Positions 1-11,220 of a stretch of 49,163 bases of DNA are shown piece by piece; the first letter of the stretch is position 1; each line of letters starts with the position of its first letter. The notes under the pieces are model-generated. The model made no database searches, was not told the DNA's origin, and saw only the letters and a program-made list of their open reading frames with translations. The translations under genes were made by a program, and so were the position numbers. This stretch comes from Mnemiopsis leidyi (taxonomy: Eukaryota > Ctenophora > Tentaculata > Lobata > Bolinopsidae). The stretch spans positions 24,490-73,652 of the forward strand of contig JH153578.1 of the NCBI GenBank assembly GCA_000226015.1, written 5' to 3'.

Positions 1-3
1 TTT

Positions 4-81
4 AATTAATAGTAGCTGTTAGAAAGTATTAAAACTCTCAACAACTACTATTTTAATACTTTCAACGACTACTATTAATTT
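4..81. repeat. imperfect inverted repeat (fold-back)
   Basis: Two arms of about 30 bases (about 4-34 and 51-81) are near-perfect reverse complements, both carrying the string AAAGTATTAAAA beside TAATAGTAG, separated by about 16 bases. It could be a small fold-back transposon end or a hairpin. The left side is cut by the window edge, so its full size is unknown. Confidence 0.6.
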
Positions 82-2329
82 AATAATTTGAGTTTTCAGT
101 GTTCGATTCTAATAATGCTGTTGTAACAGGGAAATTGATCAATCTACAGTATTATGTTCTCCATTTATTAACCAACTGTTTTATTTGTGCAACTACTTGA
201 GCCGATAAGAACTATTCAAATTTGATCTATCTAATGAAAACCTACTTTAAAATGTATGTCAATGAAACTAGGTCATCACAAGCACTGTTTTAGCTTCAAT
301 TGCAAGAGATGTGGTAAAGTTTTGGTTAGGTGTCATGGAGTCACAGATCAGCATTTTAGCGATGGGTTGGGTGCCCACATGCAAGTTGTAAGTAGGAAAC
401 ATGGTAACAGGCACTTGCATGTGCAAGGCAATAGTTCTACTTTTAGATGCCCAAATAAAAAAACAGTTCAATTTTATTCAATCTATAGTGCACATAGGAG
501 ACATATTTACGGGGTAGGAAATTCGGGGATTTTCGGAAAAAATCCCCATAATTTCGTACTACCAAATTTTTGACCTCCACTTCAAAACCCCCCAAATTAA
601 TTTGTTTGTAATTGGCTCAAAAAGGGTTAAATTAAGGTGTATTCATCAAATTAGTTATTTTACATGGTCTGTGAGACAAGGAAGAACATTTCTCAGGTAC
701 CTAGAAAGTTAATTAGTATTAAAATAACTAAGTAAAAATTACAGGATATTCAGTGCTGTATACATAAAAAAACGTGGGTCAGAGCTCAGATAGAACTTCT
801 AAAACAATGTTAAAAAATACGATAAGTTAAGTGATGAGTCAGAGATAGTTTTTTCACCAAAATAATTTTTATAGGTATAAGAAATGCATAAGATTTTCCA
901 TCAAATGACTTGATCAGCTAAACATTGGGTTAAACAAATGGATCTTGCTCCGGAAATTCTAACGTCTCAATCGCCTAAGTAATTGCTGATTTCCTAAATC
1001 CGTTTTTAATGATAGTTTTACCACGATGAGTTTGAAATTTGTCAAATATTAGCTACAATCCATTTTGCATGTCTAACCTTTAAATATTATCAAATTAAAA
1101 AAAAAATTGCGTTTGATTTTTCTAAAATAATTGAAGGTGAAAATGCGCCAATTTAATTCGGGGTACGAAATTTGGGGATTTAAAAAAATCCCCATTTCAT
1201 TGTCCAACCATTAATTCGATCCCCAGATTTTTGATCTGCGTAAATATGTCTTGTAAGGTACACTAATACTGAAGGGTTTTAAAAACCCCAAGAGGAAGGT
1301 GATGCTGTTCAATATTTGGAATTGAATTTTATTTTCATTTTATCTAAATTTTAAGTTAATGTGAACTATAAATCTTGACGACATGCCAAGTGACAAGGTA
1401 GGAGAAAGGTTAAAATCGACATAAATAAGGATTTTGAAATTCGGTATATCTGCTTTTAATTGAATTTTAGATTTATAGATGTATTGGAAAATTAGTTGTG
1501 ATGACGCTAGAATCATTATTTGTTATTTATAACAAATATTGATAAAAAATAACTGTCAGAAAGTGAAGTCTCACACGATAGATAAACCAGCGTGCAGCGA
1601 CTACTGCACAATTACTCCTACAACAGTTTCTTAAATAGTTGATAATAACATTATAATAATATAAGAATTGTGACATATTAAATCACCACAAATCGTCACA
1701 AATATATGTGTCTACAATCCACACTAAATGCACCTAACATCATGGTACGAGTTAAATATTATCAACAAAAAATTTAAAATTTGACCAAGCCTTGTTAGGA
1801 ATGCGTGTGTAAAATTTTGTTTTATTTGTTGTGTGTCATAAATAGGATTAAAAAGAAAGATTTTTCACTTTAAACCTCTCAAATAGTTGATAATACAGTG
1901 AGATCATACACAATGAACAAAAAATATTGCCTGGTAAAGAAATTAAGAAAATATAAAGCCACAACGTAGAGTTGGCTGAAAGTACTGATGATAAAGCTGT
2001 TAAATTATTTGACTGTTAAGCGGTGTATGCAGTGTGCCTGAGGACCTCGATAAAGAAAGCCTTGTCTGCTGTACAAAGAAAGAAAGCCACACAGCGCCCG
2101 GTACAACTGCCATACTTATACTACCGTTGCTAAACCAACATAGCCCTGCACACTGCAGCGTCAGTCTTAATTGCTTTGCGCACGGTAATTGTAATGTGGC
2201 ATGCTAAAGACACGAATATCCCTTTGCGAACTTAGTGTTAATTTAGCACATGCGCTTTACACAAAAGCTCGCACTTATTTGTATTTGCCTGGGGAGCTTC
2301 AGAGCCGCGCAGCAAGGCTAGGCAATGTT
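82..2329. other. AT-rich intergenic sequence, no gene seen
   Basis: I see no exon set or recognisable protein here. A short open frame at 256-573 has scattered Cys and His but no regular zinc-finger spacing. Two hairpin copies of one small repeat lie at 511-571 and 1160-1202: each has a GGGGATTT arm facing an AAATCCCC arm after a shared GGGGTAnGAAATT start. Confidence 0.6.
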
Positions 2330-2420
2330 TTGCTCTTACCAGAGTCGTTTTGCGCGCGTTGCGCGCGCCACCAGAGCAGCCGCCGCGCGCCACTTAAGCA
2401 TCTGGTCAACTGAATTAGAC
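2330..2420. repeat. GC-rich dispersed repeat copy
   Basis: A GC-rich island within AT-rich DNA, starting TTTTGCTCTTACCAGAG and ending near AAGCATCTGGT, with GCGCGC tracts. A relative begins near 47205 (TTTTGCTCTAACCAGAG to AAGCACCTGGTTAG), so this is a dispersed family and not a CpG-island promoter. Confidence 0.5.
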
Positions 2421-2767
2421 ACATTTGTGCGTCCCAATAAAACGCGCGCAGTGCAAGCCACAGGTCTATCTTGGCTTAACAACCCACGAGGCTGTTTTAC
2501 CATTTACAGCTTGTCAAGCTTTCTCCGGTTGCGCAATATTGAATTAAATAAATAAAATAAATAAATAATAAATAATGATGCCAGCATCATCACACATAAT
2601 CTCCTAAAAATTTCAAAAAACCTTAAAATTAATTAACAATTTTATAAAAAGAAGTATTAAAAACTAATAAATATTGATGAACTTCTTCTTAGCCACAAAT
2701 GGGTTATCTTGAAGAAAGCTGTTGTGTTTTAACTTGTTCTCCAAATAATTTCCACTTTCAATTCGAT

Positions 2768-3000
2768 TTAAAACTTCATCGAAAGTTCCCAAAAGTTTCC
2801 ACTGCCATATATACCAAACGCTTTAGTTTTACTCTTAAACCTCTTTAAATTAGCTTTAAAAGAATTCAAATTCGGTGCATTCTTCACCTCAATTGGTAGT
2901 TTATTCCAAAACAACATTACTCTCTCATTTATGAAATTCCTTTTAATACGATTTATCTTGGAACTTTTACTCTTTCCAGGCTTAATATAATATCAAATTC
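2768..3000 (-). mobile_element. non-LTR retrotransposon ORF2 C-terminal fragment
   Basis: Read on the minus strand, the frame ending at the stop at 2770-2768 gives a short protein with the order R..F...R...FWNKLP..V..AP.L..FK..L. This is the usual C-terminus after the reverse transcriptase of CR1/L2/jockey-like LINEs (WN-LP ... FK--L). The 5' side degrades upstream of about 3000, so only the 3' end remains. A TTTA-rich tract at 2548-2575, on the 3' side of the element, may be its tail. The clade is not resolved. Confidence 0.7.
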
Positions 3001-3491
3001 CATATCAAATTTACTCCTGATCTACTAAAATTAAAAACTCCAGCCAACCGGGACAAACCCTGGCTATTTTTTATTGTTTGAAATGGCTTGAAATTTAGAT
3101 GGTCACCGTTGTCGAGGTGTTACCCGACTCGATAGCCGGATATCATCTCGTCAAGGTCAACGTTATTTAACTTAATAATATATGATTAGGCCAAGTTCAC
3201 ACAAATACGCGTGCACGTGTTTCAAAACTCATTGCCTGGCCATTGGCCTTGTACCAAATTAAACAATCTCAGGTAATTTAGGACATTTGCACATTGCATT
3301 GTCAATTTAACTTAAGTGGTTGACGAAATGATGTAGATAAATTTTGTAATAATGTACGGTCTAATGCTTCTAAGTGTTAACACTTCCGCATATCTGCTTT
3401 ATTATTTCAAAAATTCGATGAAAAATATTAGGTAGTTCTGGATTTCGTTCTTTACAATTGTATGTGGTGTACGTAAATGAATTAATATTGC

Positions 3492-3704
3492 TTCAGGAGA
3501 TTCATTGATGATTGTTTCATAATCTGGAAGGGAACAACACGTCAATTTTCATTGTTTGTGTCAAACCTTAATACCTTTGCTGAGAGTTTTGGTATCCGTT
3601 TCGGAAGTTGGGAGATCGGGAAATCAGTTAACTTCTTAGATCTGACATTATACCTGGATAAACAAAACAAAGTCCAGTATAAGATCTACAAGAAACCTAC
3701 TGAT
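3492..3704 (+). mobile_element. Penelope-like element RT fragment (5' piece)
   Basis: From about 3492 the frame reads RRFIDDCFIIW, then a stretch ending VNFLDLTLYLD...YKIYKKPTD. These match the catalytic (FIDD) and downstream RT blocks of Penelope-like retroelements, in which FLD... and KPTD motifs follow the active site. The element is 5' truncated, since in-frame stops precede 3492. After KPTD at 3704 the frame runs into unrelated sequence holding a tRNA-like segment; the protein resumes with the same KPTD motif at 3957. Confidence 0.75.
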
Positions 3705-3956
3705 TTATCTTGCAATCAACCTGTCCGTTCTTGTATGATATATCAGTGATAGTTAACTCGAAAAGACTGGCGACAGATGGGGCTTGAACCCACGATCTCT
3801 TGGTTGACGTCCAATTGCTCTACCGACTGAGCTACCGTCGCTGTCTAATCAAGCGAAACTACCACTGATATGCCGCACAATTACAGTGCTAAGTGTGTAG
3901 TGAGTGGTTTGTAATCTAGTACCTTATTTAAAGCTTTAAATAAGGTACTAGATTAC
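3705..3956. mobile_element. insertion inside the Penelope-like element, carrying a tRNA-like unit
   Basis: The 12-base string AAACCTACTGAT occurs at 3693-3704 and again at 3957-3968, bracketing 252 bases without similarity to the element. This looks like an insertion with a target-site duplication. Inside are near-perfect inverted repeats at 3740-3754 and 3857-3871 flanking a tRNA-like unit, and the left half of a 56-base palindrome. The other reading is two Penelope fragments joined at a shared KPTD-coding motif: residues just upstream of each KPTD differ (KIYKKPTD versus VLDYKPTD). Confidence 0.5.
3770..3841 (-). pseudogene. tRNA-like (Asp-type GTC) pseudogene or SINE head
   Basis: The minus strand folds as a 72-base cloverleaf: acceptor GCGACGG/CTGTCGC, D-stem GCTC/GAGC, T-stem GTGGG/CCCAT with TTCAAGC loop. 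A seven-base anticodon loop ACGTCAA would read GTC (Asp). Position 33, almost always T, is C, as if one T had been lost from CTGTCAA, and the anticodon stem has an A-G mismatch. The internal A and B boxes are good, so it could be transcribed by Pol III. Its place between inverted repeats within a retroelement argues against a working tRNA. Confidence 0.6.
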
Positions 3957-3961
3957 AAACC
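3906..3961. repeat. 56-base perfect palindrome
   Basis: Every base from 3906 to 3961 pairs with its mirror about the HindIII-like centre AAGCTT at 3931-3936. The right half continues into Penelope coding sequence (NKVLDYKPTD), so the left half is an inverted copy of the 5' edge of the second Penelope piece. Confidence 0.95.
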
Positions 3962-4867
3962 TACTGATGCTAGGAACTATCTGAGAACGGATAGCTTCCA
4001 TCCTCCCCATGTCTTTCGTTCGGTTGCTTTTTCCCAGATGCTCAGAGTTGTCAGTAGGAATTCACAGGAAAACACAAGATATGAAGACATGGAACAACTA
4101 AAAACGGATCTCAAGAGAAGCGGCCATGATTTGGAGCAACTGGAGGACTTAGAACCGGCTGTCTACAGGCGTTTTGTGGCCCCAGAAGAAGACTCCATCG
4201 GTTCAAACATCCCCTCAGATCTTTAGTGTTCCCAGTAAACCACATGCGTGAGATCCCACAACTGAAGAAGCTCTTGAGAGAAACTGAACACATCGTCCAG
4301 CCAGTTCTTGGGGATACAAGAATTAAAGTGGCTACACGCAAAGGAACTTCTATTGGGAACAGGGTCATGAGAAACAGTGCTATAGGTAGAGCACCAGAAG
4401 GTTCACAATCCCAGGAATCCCAGAAATGTACAGGCACGGGCTGTAAATGCTGTAAACATATGGGTATGAGCGGTGATGTTTTTCACATCAACAAAAGTGA
4501 ACTAACGGTCCCAAACCGATACAGTTGCAAGACAGAAAACTGTATATATATGGCTCAGTGCAAGTTATGCAATAACTTGCGTTCTGAAGGTCTCCGCCTG
4601 GAGGACACTTATTTCGGACAGATGTCTCAGAAATTCCATAAGCGAATTAATGGACATCAGGCGTGTTTTAACGCTGAAGACTTTAAGAAATCAGCCCTTT
4701 CCCTTCACGCAATGGAAAACCACCCGGACTGTTTTGATATCAATATTTACAAAATGGCAGTCTTGAAAAAAGTCAATCCGAGAGATTTGAACAGAGAGGA
4801 GTTTAGGTATATCGAAAAATACCAGACCAACTCATATGGGCTAAATCGGTGTAAAGTAGAAAGGTGA
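3957..4867 (+). pseudogene. Penelope-like element: RT C-terminus and GIY-YIG nuclease, frameshifted
   Basis: The frame after KPTD reads ARNYLRTDSFHPPHVF and then MLRVVSRNSQEN, typical of the RT end of Penelope-like elements. It stops at 4226. A second frame (about 4223-4867) carries FPVNHMREI, then a Cys-rich stretch (CKTENCIYMAQCKLC) and TYFGQMSQKFHKRINGH. These are the zinc-finger-like and GIY-YIG endonuclease blocks of the family, with the conserved Arg and His. A small indel near 4220 breaks the frame, so this copy is inactive. Stop at 4865-4867. Confidence 0.8.
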
Positions 4868-5840
4868 TTTTATGTTTTTATCCCATTTTTACTCCCTTTT
4901 CCATAATTGGTGTATGCTTTGTGTTAACGGTCGAATTTTTTTTAAATTTTTGAGGGTTATTTTTCAATAAATTTTTCATTAAATTTTACTTTGTCATTTG
5001 TTTATTGTTTACTTGATTGTTTGATGAGGGGATTTTTTATAACGCTTAGGTATGTTGAGTTAGGAGCCTTGGTTGTTCTTCCTATTTTTTTGAGAAGCTT
5101 GTTGTAATTTGCGTTGATCCCTTTTGATTTTTGGAGATAGGTTTTACCTTAGGCCTTTCCCTATAAATCTTTTGTTGTTTAGGGTACCTTTCGTTAGTAA
5201 CACTTTGTCACAGTCTTGTTAGACATGTTGTTTTTAATTACTAACCAATGTATTTTATTAGGCTAGTGATGTGAATTTAGCACGAAGGTTCCACCTAATC
5301 CCTGGCGTTTTACTTGAGTAACAAATCCACAAACAATATTGCTTCTGCTTCAATATATAGTTCTTGATCGTGAGGATCGTTTGACCTATTGTTTTCAAGT
5401 TTGTCCTCTGTACTCTTGATCACTACCGTTCTACCCTTTGTTTCAAGGATAGTGTGTAAAGGCTGCAATGATGTTTAAGTATTGTTCTACTATGGGAATG
5501 GCCTTATAGTAAGTTTTAATCACGGTTTTTCGTGTAAATGATGGCGCTGGTTTTTTGCTTCATGGAGTTCTAAGTTTTGTTTGGTGAAAATGCTGGCTGT
5601 ATGCAAAGCATGATTATAACTTAGTTTCCTGTTGCGTTATTGTCGTAGTCAAGTACCACAGTAAAGAATTTTAAAATTTATTGAGGTTTTTCTTCGGCCA
5701 CTGGCGGTGACACTCGAAGCTCATTATCCCTTGCACTGCGAGCACTTGGTATATGCTGTTGTGCTCGCGGGGCAGGTGCTCGCTCATCAAGGTCGAGCCC
5801 GATCGAAAATTCAAGTCTAAGAGAAGCCAGTTACTGGCTT
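4868..5840. other. non-coding, element 3' flank and unassigned sequence
   Basis: T-rich sequence after the Penelope stop is probably element 3' UTR. From about 5690 base composition becomes more GC-rich before the dispersed repeat. No exon or RNA gene was recognised. Confidence 0.5.
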
Positions 5841-5955
5841 GAACTGATGTGGCCCACGCATGTACGCGTGTGGGCTGTACTGGTTTGGCAAATCTTGCGC
5901 TAGGGACATACGTGCGCGCCGCACGTCATGATGTGAGATGTCCGCGCATCACTTT
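5841..5955. repeat. dispersed repeat, copy 1
   Basis: About 113 bases from GAACTGATGTGGCCC to GCGCATCACT are closely matched, in the same orientation, by 46079-46193. Shared blocks include GTGTGGGCTGTACTGGTTTG and GTCATGATGTGAGATGTC. Neither copy has an open frame. It is probably part of a MITE or SINE-like family. Confidence 0.85.
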
Positions 5956-6168
5956 TTTAGATTTGAGATGGGTTGTAAATGAGATACAATATTGTTTGAT
6001 CTTAAATGCTGTTGTAGTTCCTAGAAATTAAATCTGCTGAAGGAACTTCCATTTTAATAGTTTTAATTTTGTTTACACTTATCTGCCGAACTTTGCAGTG
6101 TGTTATTAATAATGCTTTGTTTTAGCTTATTCATACTGTTTCCTTAAAGGTGATGCAACAGTCAAGCA

Positions 6169-9100
6169 ATGGAGGATATATCCAATGGTCAGAAAAAGTC
6201 ACAAATATGGTCTGAGTATCATGAGCTACCTAAGTCACTTTCAAATTCTCCAGGAGAATTTGCTCAATTCTACCAACGTGCATCACACAACTCTAATAAC
6301 AGGCTTGATAACAAGTCATATCAAGGTACTCGTTTGGAAATAATTACTACCTGACAGATAGATATCATAATTAGGTGCTTTTTTAAGCCATACCTCTCAA
6401 AAGTGGGCATTCTGGGTGGTAAAAGATAATGAAAATTGTAATGTATAGAAATAGGAAACACAATATCAAATTCAAAATTGAATTCCTCAAAAAATGGTTC
6501 AAATTATACTAGCAAGGACTCTTCATCCCATCCTTTGTCAATTCTTCCTCCCACTGATGGCCAAGACTCGTATTCTCCTTTTGTGCCAGTATTTAAAAAT
6601 GATGATTGCAGAGTTTTTGTTGAAAAATACAAACATTAACAATATTTTGAATTCAACTAAAAATCTTTGTTTACTATATGTGTTAAACTGCACATGCTAT
6701 CTATACAATATGAATACATTTGCCATGGTAACTTGGGATTTCCTGGCATTAGGCCCAGGCTCAAAACTGCTCATTTTTGACTTCCTATCTACTCAAACAT
6801 TAAAAGTAAATGAGTCTCATTGCTTGAACCTTGTTTTTAACCATCTCCAGAGCTATAGGTCTTAAGATGGAGGCCTTAATAGAAGACATGTGATTGTTAG
6901 AAAAGTTTGCATCATATTGAGTTGAGGTCCTTAGTTGAAGAAATGTTCAGTGCAGATGTCCTCTGAATACTTAATTCTTTGTAGAATTCTAGGAGAATGT
7001 TCCCCCATCTAAGAGAAGCATTCGCCCTCTATAACTAAACTTTCAATCTTGAACCTATCTTCGGAGAAAATACAAGAGCCACATGCACTGTAATCAAAGT
7101 TAATTAAATTGGATGAAATGAGGCGATTGTTACCAGGAAAAAAGACACTTTTGAGAGGTAATTTCAAAGAATTTTGCTGTAAAATAAACAGCTAACCTAG
7201 CTTCAACAAAGCAAGCATTATACTCTAAAAACCATGGAATTGGGTTTTTCGATTACTATGGTCTATGATTAAATTGATCATCTCATAAATTTGAATTTCA
7301 GGATTGGAAGCCAAAAAAGAAGGATTTGTAAGATTTGTTGTTATATCAGACACACACAACCGGAGGCCGATTGTGTAAGTGCTAAGTATATAGTGGATAA
7401 AATAAGCTTTCATTCAGTTAGGCTATATGTCACCAGTCTTTGAAAAATTGATTTTTAAAAGTTGGTATACTCAAACTTTCTTACTGTACTAAATATGGTA
7501 TTTCTAGGAGTCAGCTTCATAGTCATAGAGCTTGGATTACCTCAAGTTTTTCTAATTAGAGGCAATGATTTATCTAAGGATATTGAACTGTTGTAGGCTA
7601 ATTAAAGTATTCTTTGTGCTCAAAATCTTTATAAAAATGGGTACAGTAGTTTAAACATTCAGCACAGAAATACCTAATGGTGATGTATTGCTTCATTGTG
7701 GAGATGTGACTCTTAGGAGTTTGAAAAGCGAGTTTGTGTCCTTCAATAGATGGATTGGCTCCTTGCCTCATCCAACTAAAATTGTCATTGCTGGCAACCA
7801 TGACAGGTTGTTGGAAGTCCGCCCTCTAAATGCCTTCTTTCAGAGAGTAAGTTAACATTTTGATAGCAATTAGTTTATAATCAAACATGCAGCAAAATTG
7901 ATTTCGTTTTAGAAAGGTTTAAAATTTTAACAGAACTTTGAGGAATGAGGATGTCACTTGACTGTATTTTTCTGACAAAACTTGCTTTTTTGTTTTAGCC
8001 AAACAAATTAGTATATAGCCATTATGAATTATTGTAATCTATTATAAATTATTGTAATGAATAAATATTTCGTTACTGTACCAACCTCCACCTGTTGTTT
8101 ATAATTCCAGCTTGGTGCCGCAGACAAGGAAGAGTTGATGAAGGAGTTCACAAACTTTACCTACATAGAAGATGAGACTATCAATGTTCACGGTTACAGA
8201 ATTTACGGTTCTCCTTGGTTAGTTTTTAGAATAAATTTTGATGTGCATATGTATATATGTTATATGATTTGGACGTTGTTATTTGAAATGCATGTGTTTC
8301 TTGCCAGTTTTGTCTGTGTCTTAATCCAGTGTCAGCAAAACGGGCAATGCAACTGGTTATACATTAAAAGTCTAAAACAGACAACACAGTCCGATGCAAA
8401 AGGATAGAAAGCCTGAACAGAGCAGGCTCAAAATCAGCCTTAAATCTTGCAGGCAGTTCTGAGAGCGAGGTCAGTTGTTTAGGGTATTCAGATATCATGC
8501 TTAAACTTTATACTTTAGGACTCCCGTTCATCTGGGCGGATTCCAGAAACAGAGAGGAGTCAGTATCAGAAGTAAATGGGACATGGTAAGTTCATGTCAT
8601 TTTGCATGCATTGTAATATTTTCATTTAATCATGAATACTGTGCTTATTTTCACAAACAACATCATAAATACTATTCCATTTATGCACAAGCAGTCGTTT
8701 CTTGAAGAGGGAGGGGCTTTCAATAACCTAAGATCGTAAGGCAGTTTATTCCATAGAATGTAAATAGAATTGCTTAAAACCATTTAAACTCCCAGATCCC
8801 GAGCAACACAGACATACTGTTGACCCATGGACCTCCTGCTACTGTGGGGGACTACACCAAGCGTGGAGACTACGCTGGCTGTGTCGACCTGCTGGAGCAG
8901 ATTCAAAACAGGATAAAACCTCTTTACCACTGCTTCGGTCACATCCACGAGGGTAAGTGTAAGAAGCCATTGTTTTAATGTTAAGATGTTATTTGGTAAA
9001 GTGGTTTAGATAGCTAGGAAGGTAAAAGTATAGATTTTAATTGTTACCGACTCACAAACTTAACAACGTTATATTACTTAACAACTTTACTTGCTCAGGT

Positions 9101-9295
9101 AATGGTGTATATACAGACGGGACAACCACCTACATTAACGCTGCTATATGTGACATCTCTTACAAAGCAAAACAACCTGCTTATGTATTTGATCTTCCTG
9201 TCAGAAATAATGACAATAAACTGGAATGTGGTACAAACAGTGAGAATGACATTAAACTGGAATCAGAGTCTAAACCTTCAAATTCTCAGACGTAA
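6169..9295 (+). CDS. MPP-A: calcineurin-like metallophosphoesterase, MPPED-related
   Basis: Predicted 313-aa phosphoesterase in seven exons: 6169-6325, 7302-7374, 7663-7846, 8111-8217, 8519-8585, 8796-8952, 9099-9295 (942 nt, phases consistent). Metal-site motifs occur in order: SDTHNR, GDVLLHCGD, GNHD, THGPP and GHIHEG, with Asp, His and Asn ligands all present, so it is likely catalytic. Family members bind two metals and hydrolyse phosphodiesters such as 2',3'-cAMP in vitro; the substrate here is unknown. The N-terminal 50 residues are polar and unlike the other copies, and HCGD and GNHD replace HAGD and GNHE, so it is the most divergent of four local paralogs. It shares only the SPW and HEG intron sites with them. 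ATG at 6169 opens the first long exon; an upstream non-coding exon cannot be excluded. A polyA signal AATAAA lies at 9746. Confidence 0.88.
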
Positions 9296-9896
9296 GGTAT
9301 ATTATGTTATCGGTATTGTTTTTAAACTGTAATAACTATTCGTAATTATTCTGGTTCAATTAGAAATTTTACCCTGTGTAGCCTGTACAGAAGTTACACT
9401 AGCCTGTACTCTGATATACTCAATACACTCAGTAAAATACGATGCCGTGCACTGTATAGTGTACTGGACGTTTTTCAGAATGTTTTAGGTATACACTTAT
9501 ATTGACACTTCAGATGAAACTTTTCTTCAGGTAACAAGGTCTGCTATAGTTTGGCGGATTTGTTTGGATGAGCTTGTCTTAATTAGGTATACTAGATACT
9601 AGATAGGTATATAAATCATTTTAAAATGGAAGTTTTGCATTTTTAACGAGTTGACTAGTTGTATTTTCTTATGTTTGTAGTAGATGTAGATACAATGTGT
9701 AATATGTATAATGTAAATTGTGCGGTTAGAACTAATGTATTTTGGAATAAATACAGCTCAGTACATCTATTAGTATCTATAATTAGTTTTCTCAGTGCAA
9801 TGGCACTGTATGACTTAATTTGTTTAAGGCTGAATAACGATACAAGCACTTTGTGAGCGATGTTTGTTTATTCGTATCGTCATCCATCATGGGACT
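9296..9896. other. intergenic, MPP-A 3' UTR and F-box 5' region
   Basis: No further exon was seen. AATAAA at 9746-9751 is the best polyA candidate for MPP-A. The remainder is the presumed promoter region of the F-box gene. Confidence 0.5.
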
Positions 9897-10937
9897 ATGG
9901 CATCACTTGAAAACCTGCCCTATGAACTGTTGCTCCGAATCACTGAAAATCTTCAAGCCAAGGACTTGTGCCAGGTAGCTTTAGTTTCAAAGTATTTCTG
10001 GTTCCTGTCCCAGGATGAGAACCTGTGGCTACACTTGTCAGTTCGAGAATTTCCCATCCTCGATATTTCACTTGTTCCAGTTCATCGATCCAGAACGGTT
10101 TATTATGACCTGATTAAACATAAGAGACTGTTAGGAATTTGGATTAGTGAAGCTTCAGGAATCATGCTGATAAGACTGACGAGGTGCGGACTAGTTGGAC
10201 AGAAAATAAGTTTATTTTCAGATGAGTTCGGTCAGCTGCCTCATTTTGTGTGCACTGACTCTCTGAAAATGACATGGGATACCCAACTAGGAACTTTCAA
10301 CTGTCCTGTATTCTCTACCGATGTAGGATGGGTGAAGTGCTTTCTCTACTTCTCCTCCCGGCACCTCTTTATTAGAGAGTCCACAGGTCCCTTCTCAACC
10401 AGTCTCGTTGAAAACTTCTACAAATTTGGGTACACCTCTCCTGCGGGATCGTCCCATCTTCCTCTGCAACCAGGTCTCTTTGTCGCAGTGGCTGGCAGAT
10501 CGCAATGCCCGGTTGTCAGTGTCCAATACTCGACCGACACAGACGTGATGACCGTTATGAAGGTCCTCAACTACCAGGATCTGCATACTGAAACTGTAAG
10601 AATATTCCTATCCCAAGAACAAAATCCAGACGCTCTCTTTGAAGACAGTAACCTGCAATCATGCTCTCGGCCAAGTCCGTCTACAAGAAGTGGAGGTCTA
10701 GGCGGGAGAAAGATTCCCACAAGATTAGACACCCTGTCGGGCGGGGTGTTGAGAAGGTTATCTTCTTCCTACAGAGCAATCTTCTCTTGTGTCATTGAAT
10801 CTCGGATTGATCCTGGGGAGGCAGAGCTAGCTTCTGGGTTTTGTGTGATTCTCAATAAGGATTTGTTTTCGTTGTATAACTCTTCATTGGGGCGTTTCAG
10901 ACTTTACTTTCGATTAGAAAATGTATTGAGTAAGTAG
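9897..10937 (+). CDS. F-box protein, FBXO31-like, single exon
   Basis: A 346-aa open frame without introns. Residues about 3-45 are an F-box (LENLPYELLLRITENL, then CQVALVSKYF and LWLHL), which binds Skp1 in SCF ubiquitin ligases. The segment after it (DLIKHKRLLGIW) and blocks LQPGLFVAVAG and GFCVILNKDLF resemble the substrate-binding half of FBXO31, where a GLF-type strand and a C-terminal FILFDEDRFGF-like strand occur. It is shorter than vertebrate FBXO31 (about 540 aa) and lacks its disordered insert. ATG 9897 is preferred because the F-box starts immediately after it; an in-frame ATG at 9864 adds 11 residues. Neighbouring genes have many introns, so retroposition is possible. Family-level assignment is sound, the exact orthology less so. 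Confidence 0.8.
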   Translation: MASLENLPYELLLRITENLQAKDLCQVALVSKYFWFLSQDENLWLHLSVREFPILDISLVPVHRSRTVYYDLIKHKRLLGIWISEASGIMLIRLTRCGLVGQKISLFSDEFGQLPHFVCTDSLKMTWDTQLGTFNCPVFSTDVGWVKCFLYFSSRHLFIRESTGPFSTSLVENFYKFGYTSPAGSSHLPLQPGLFVAVAGRSQCPVVSVQYSTDTDVMTVMKVLNYQDLHTETVRIFLSQEQNPDALFEDSNLQSCSRPSPSTRSGGLGGRKIPTRLDTLSGGVLRRLSSSYRAIFSCVIESRIDPGEAELASGFCVILNKDLFSLYNSSLGRFRLYFRLENVLSK

Positions 10938-11220
10938 TTTACATTTTTTATAAGATCACCAGATATATTTTAATTGATAGATAACTTTAATTTTCAAATT
11001 AATGATATTAATGAGTTCCTGTTATCGATCAGTGTATGAAACAAATAATATTTAGTAAAACTGTTAAATGTGAATTGGTGGTTTCTGATTGAACGATGGT
11101 ATAAAGTTTGAATTTATACAATTTTTAATCAAGCGTGTATTATTACATGAATCTGTGCACTTGTTTAAGGTATCTGTATGTATATAGTATACAGATATTT
11201 ACAGTAAAACATACATACTA

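Noticed and set aside
256-573. Small zinc-finger protein
   Set aside because: Cys and His are present but not in C2H2 or other known spacing, and no splice or family support exists.
3770-3841. Functional tRNA-Asp gene
   Set aside because: The cloverleaf forms, but T33 is missing, the anticodon stem has a mismatch, and it lies in an insertion within a broken retroelement.
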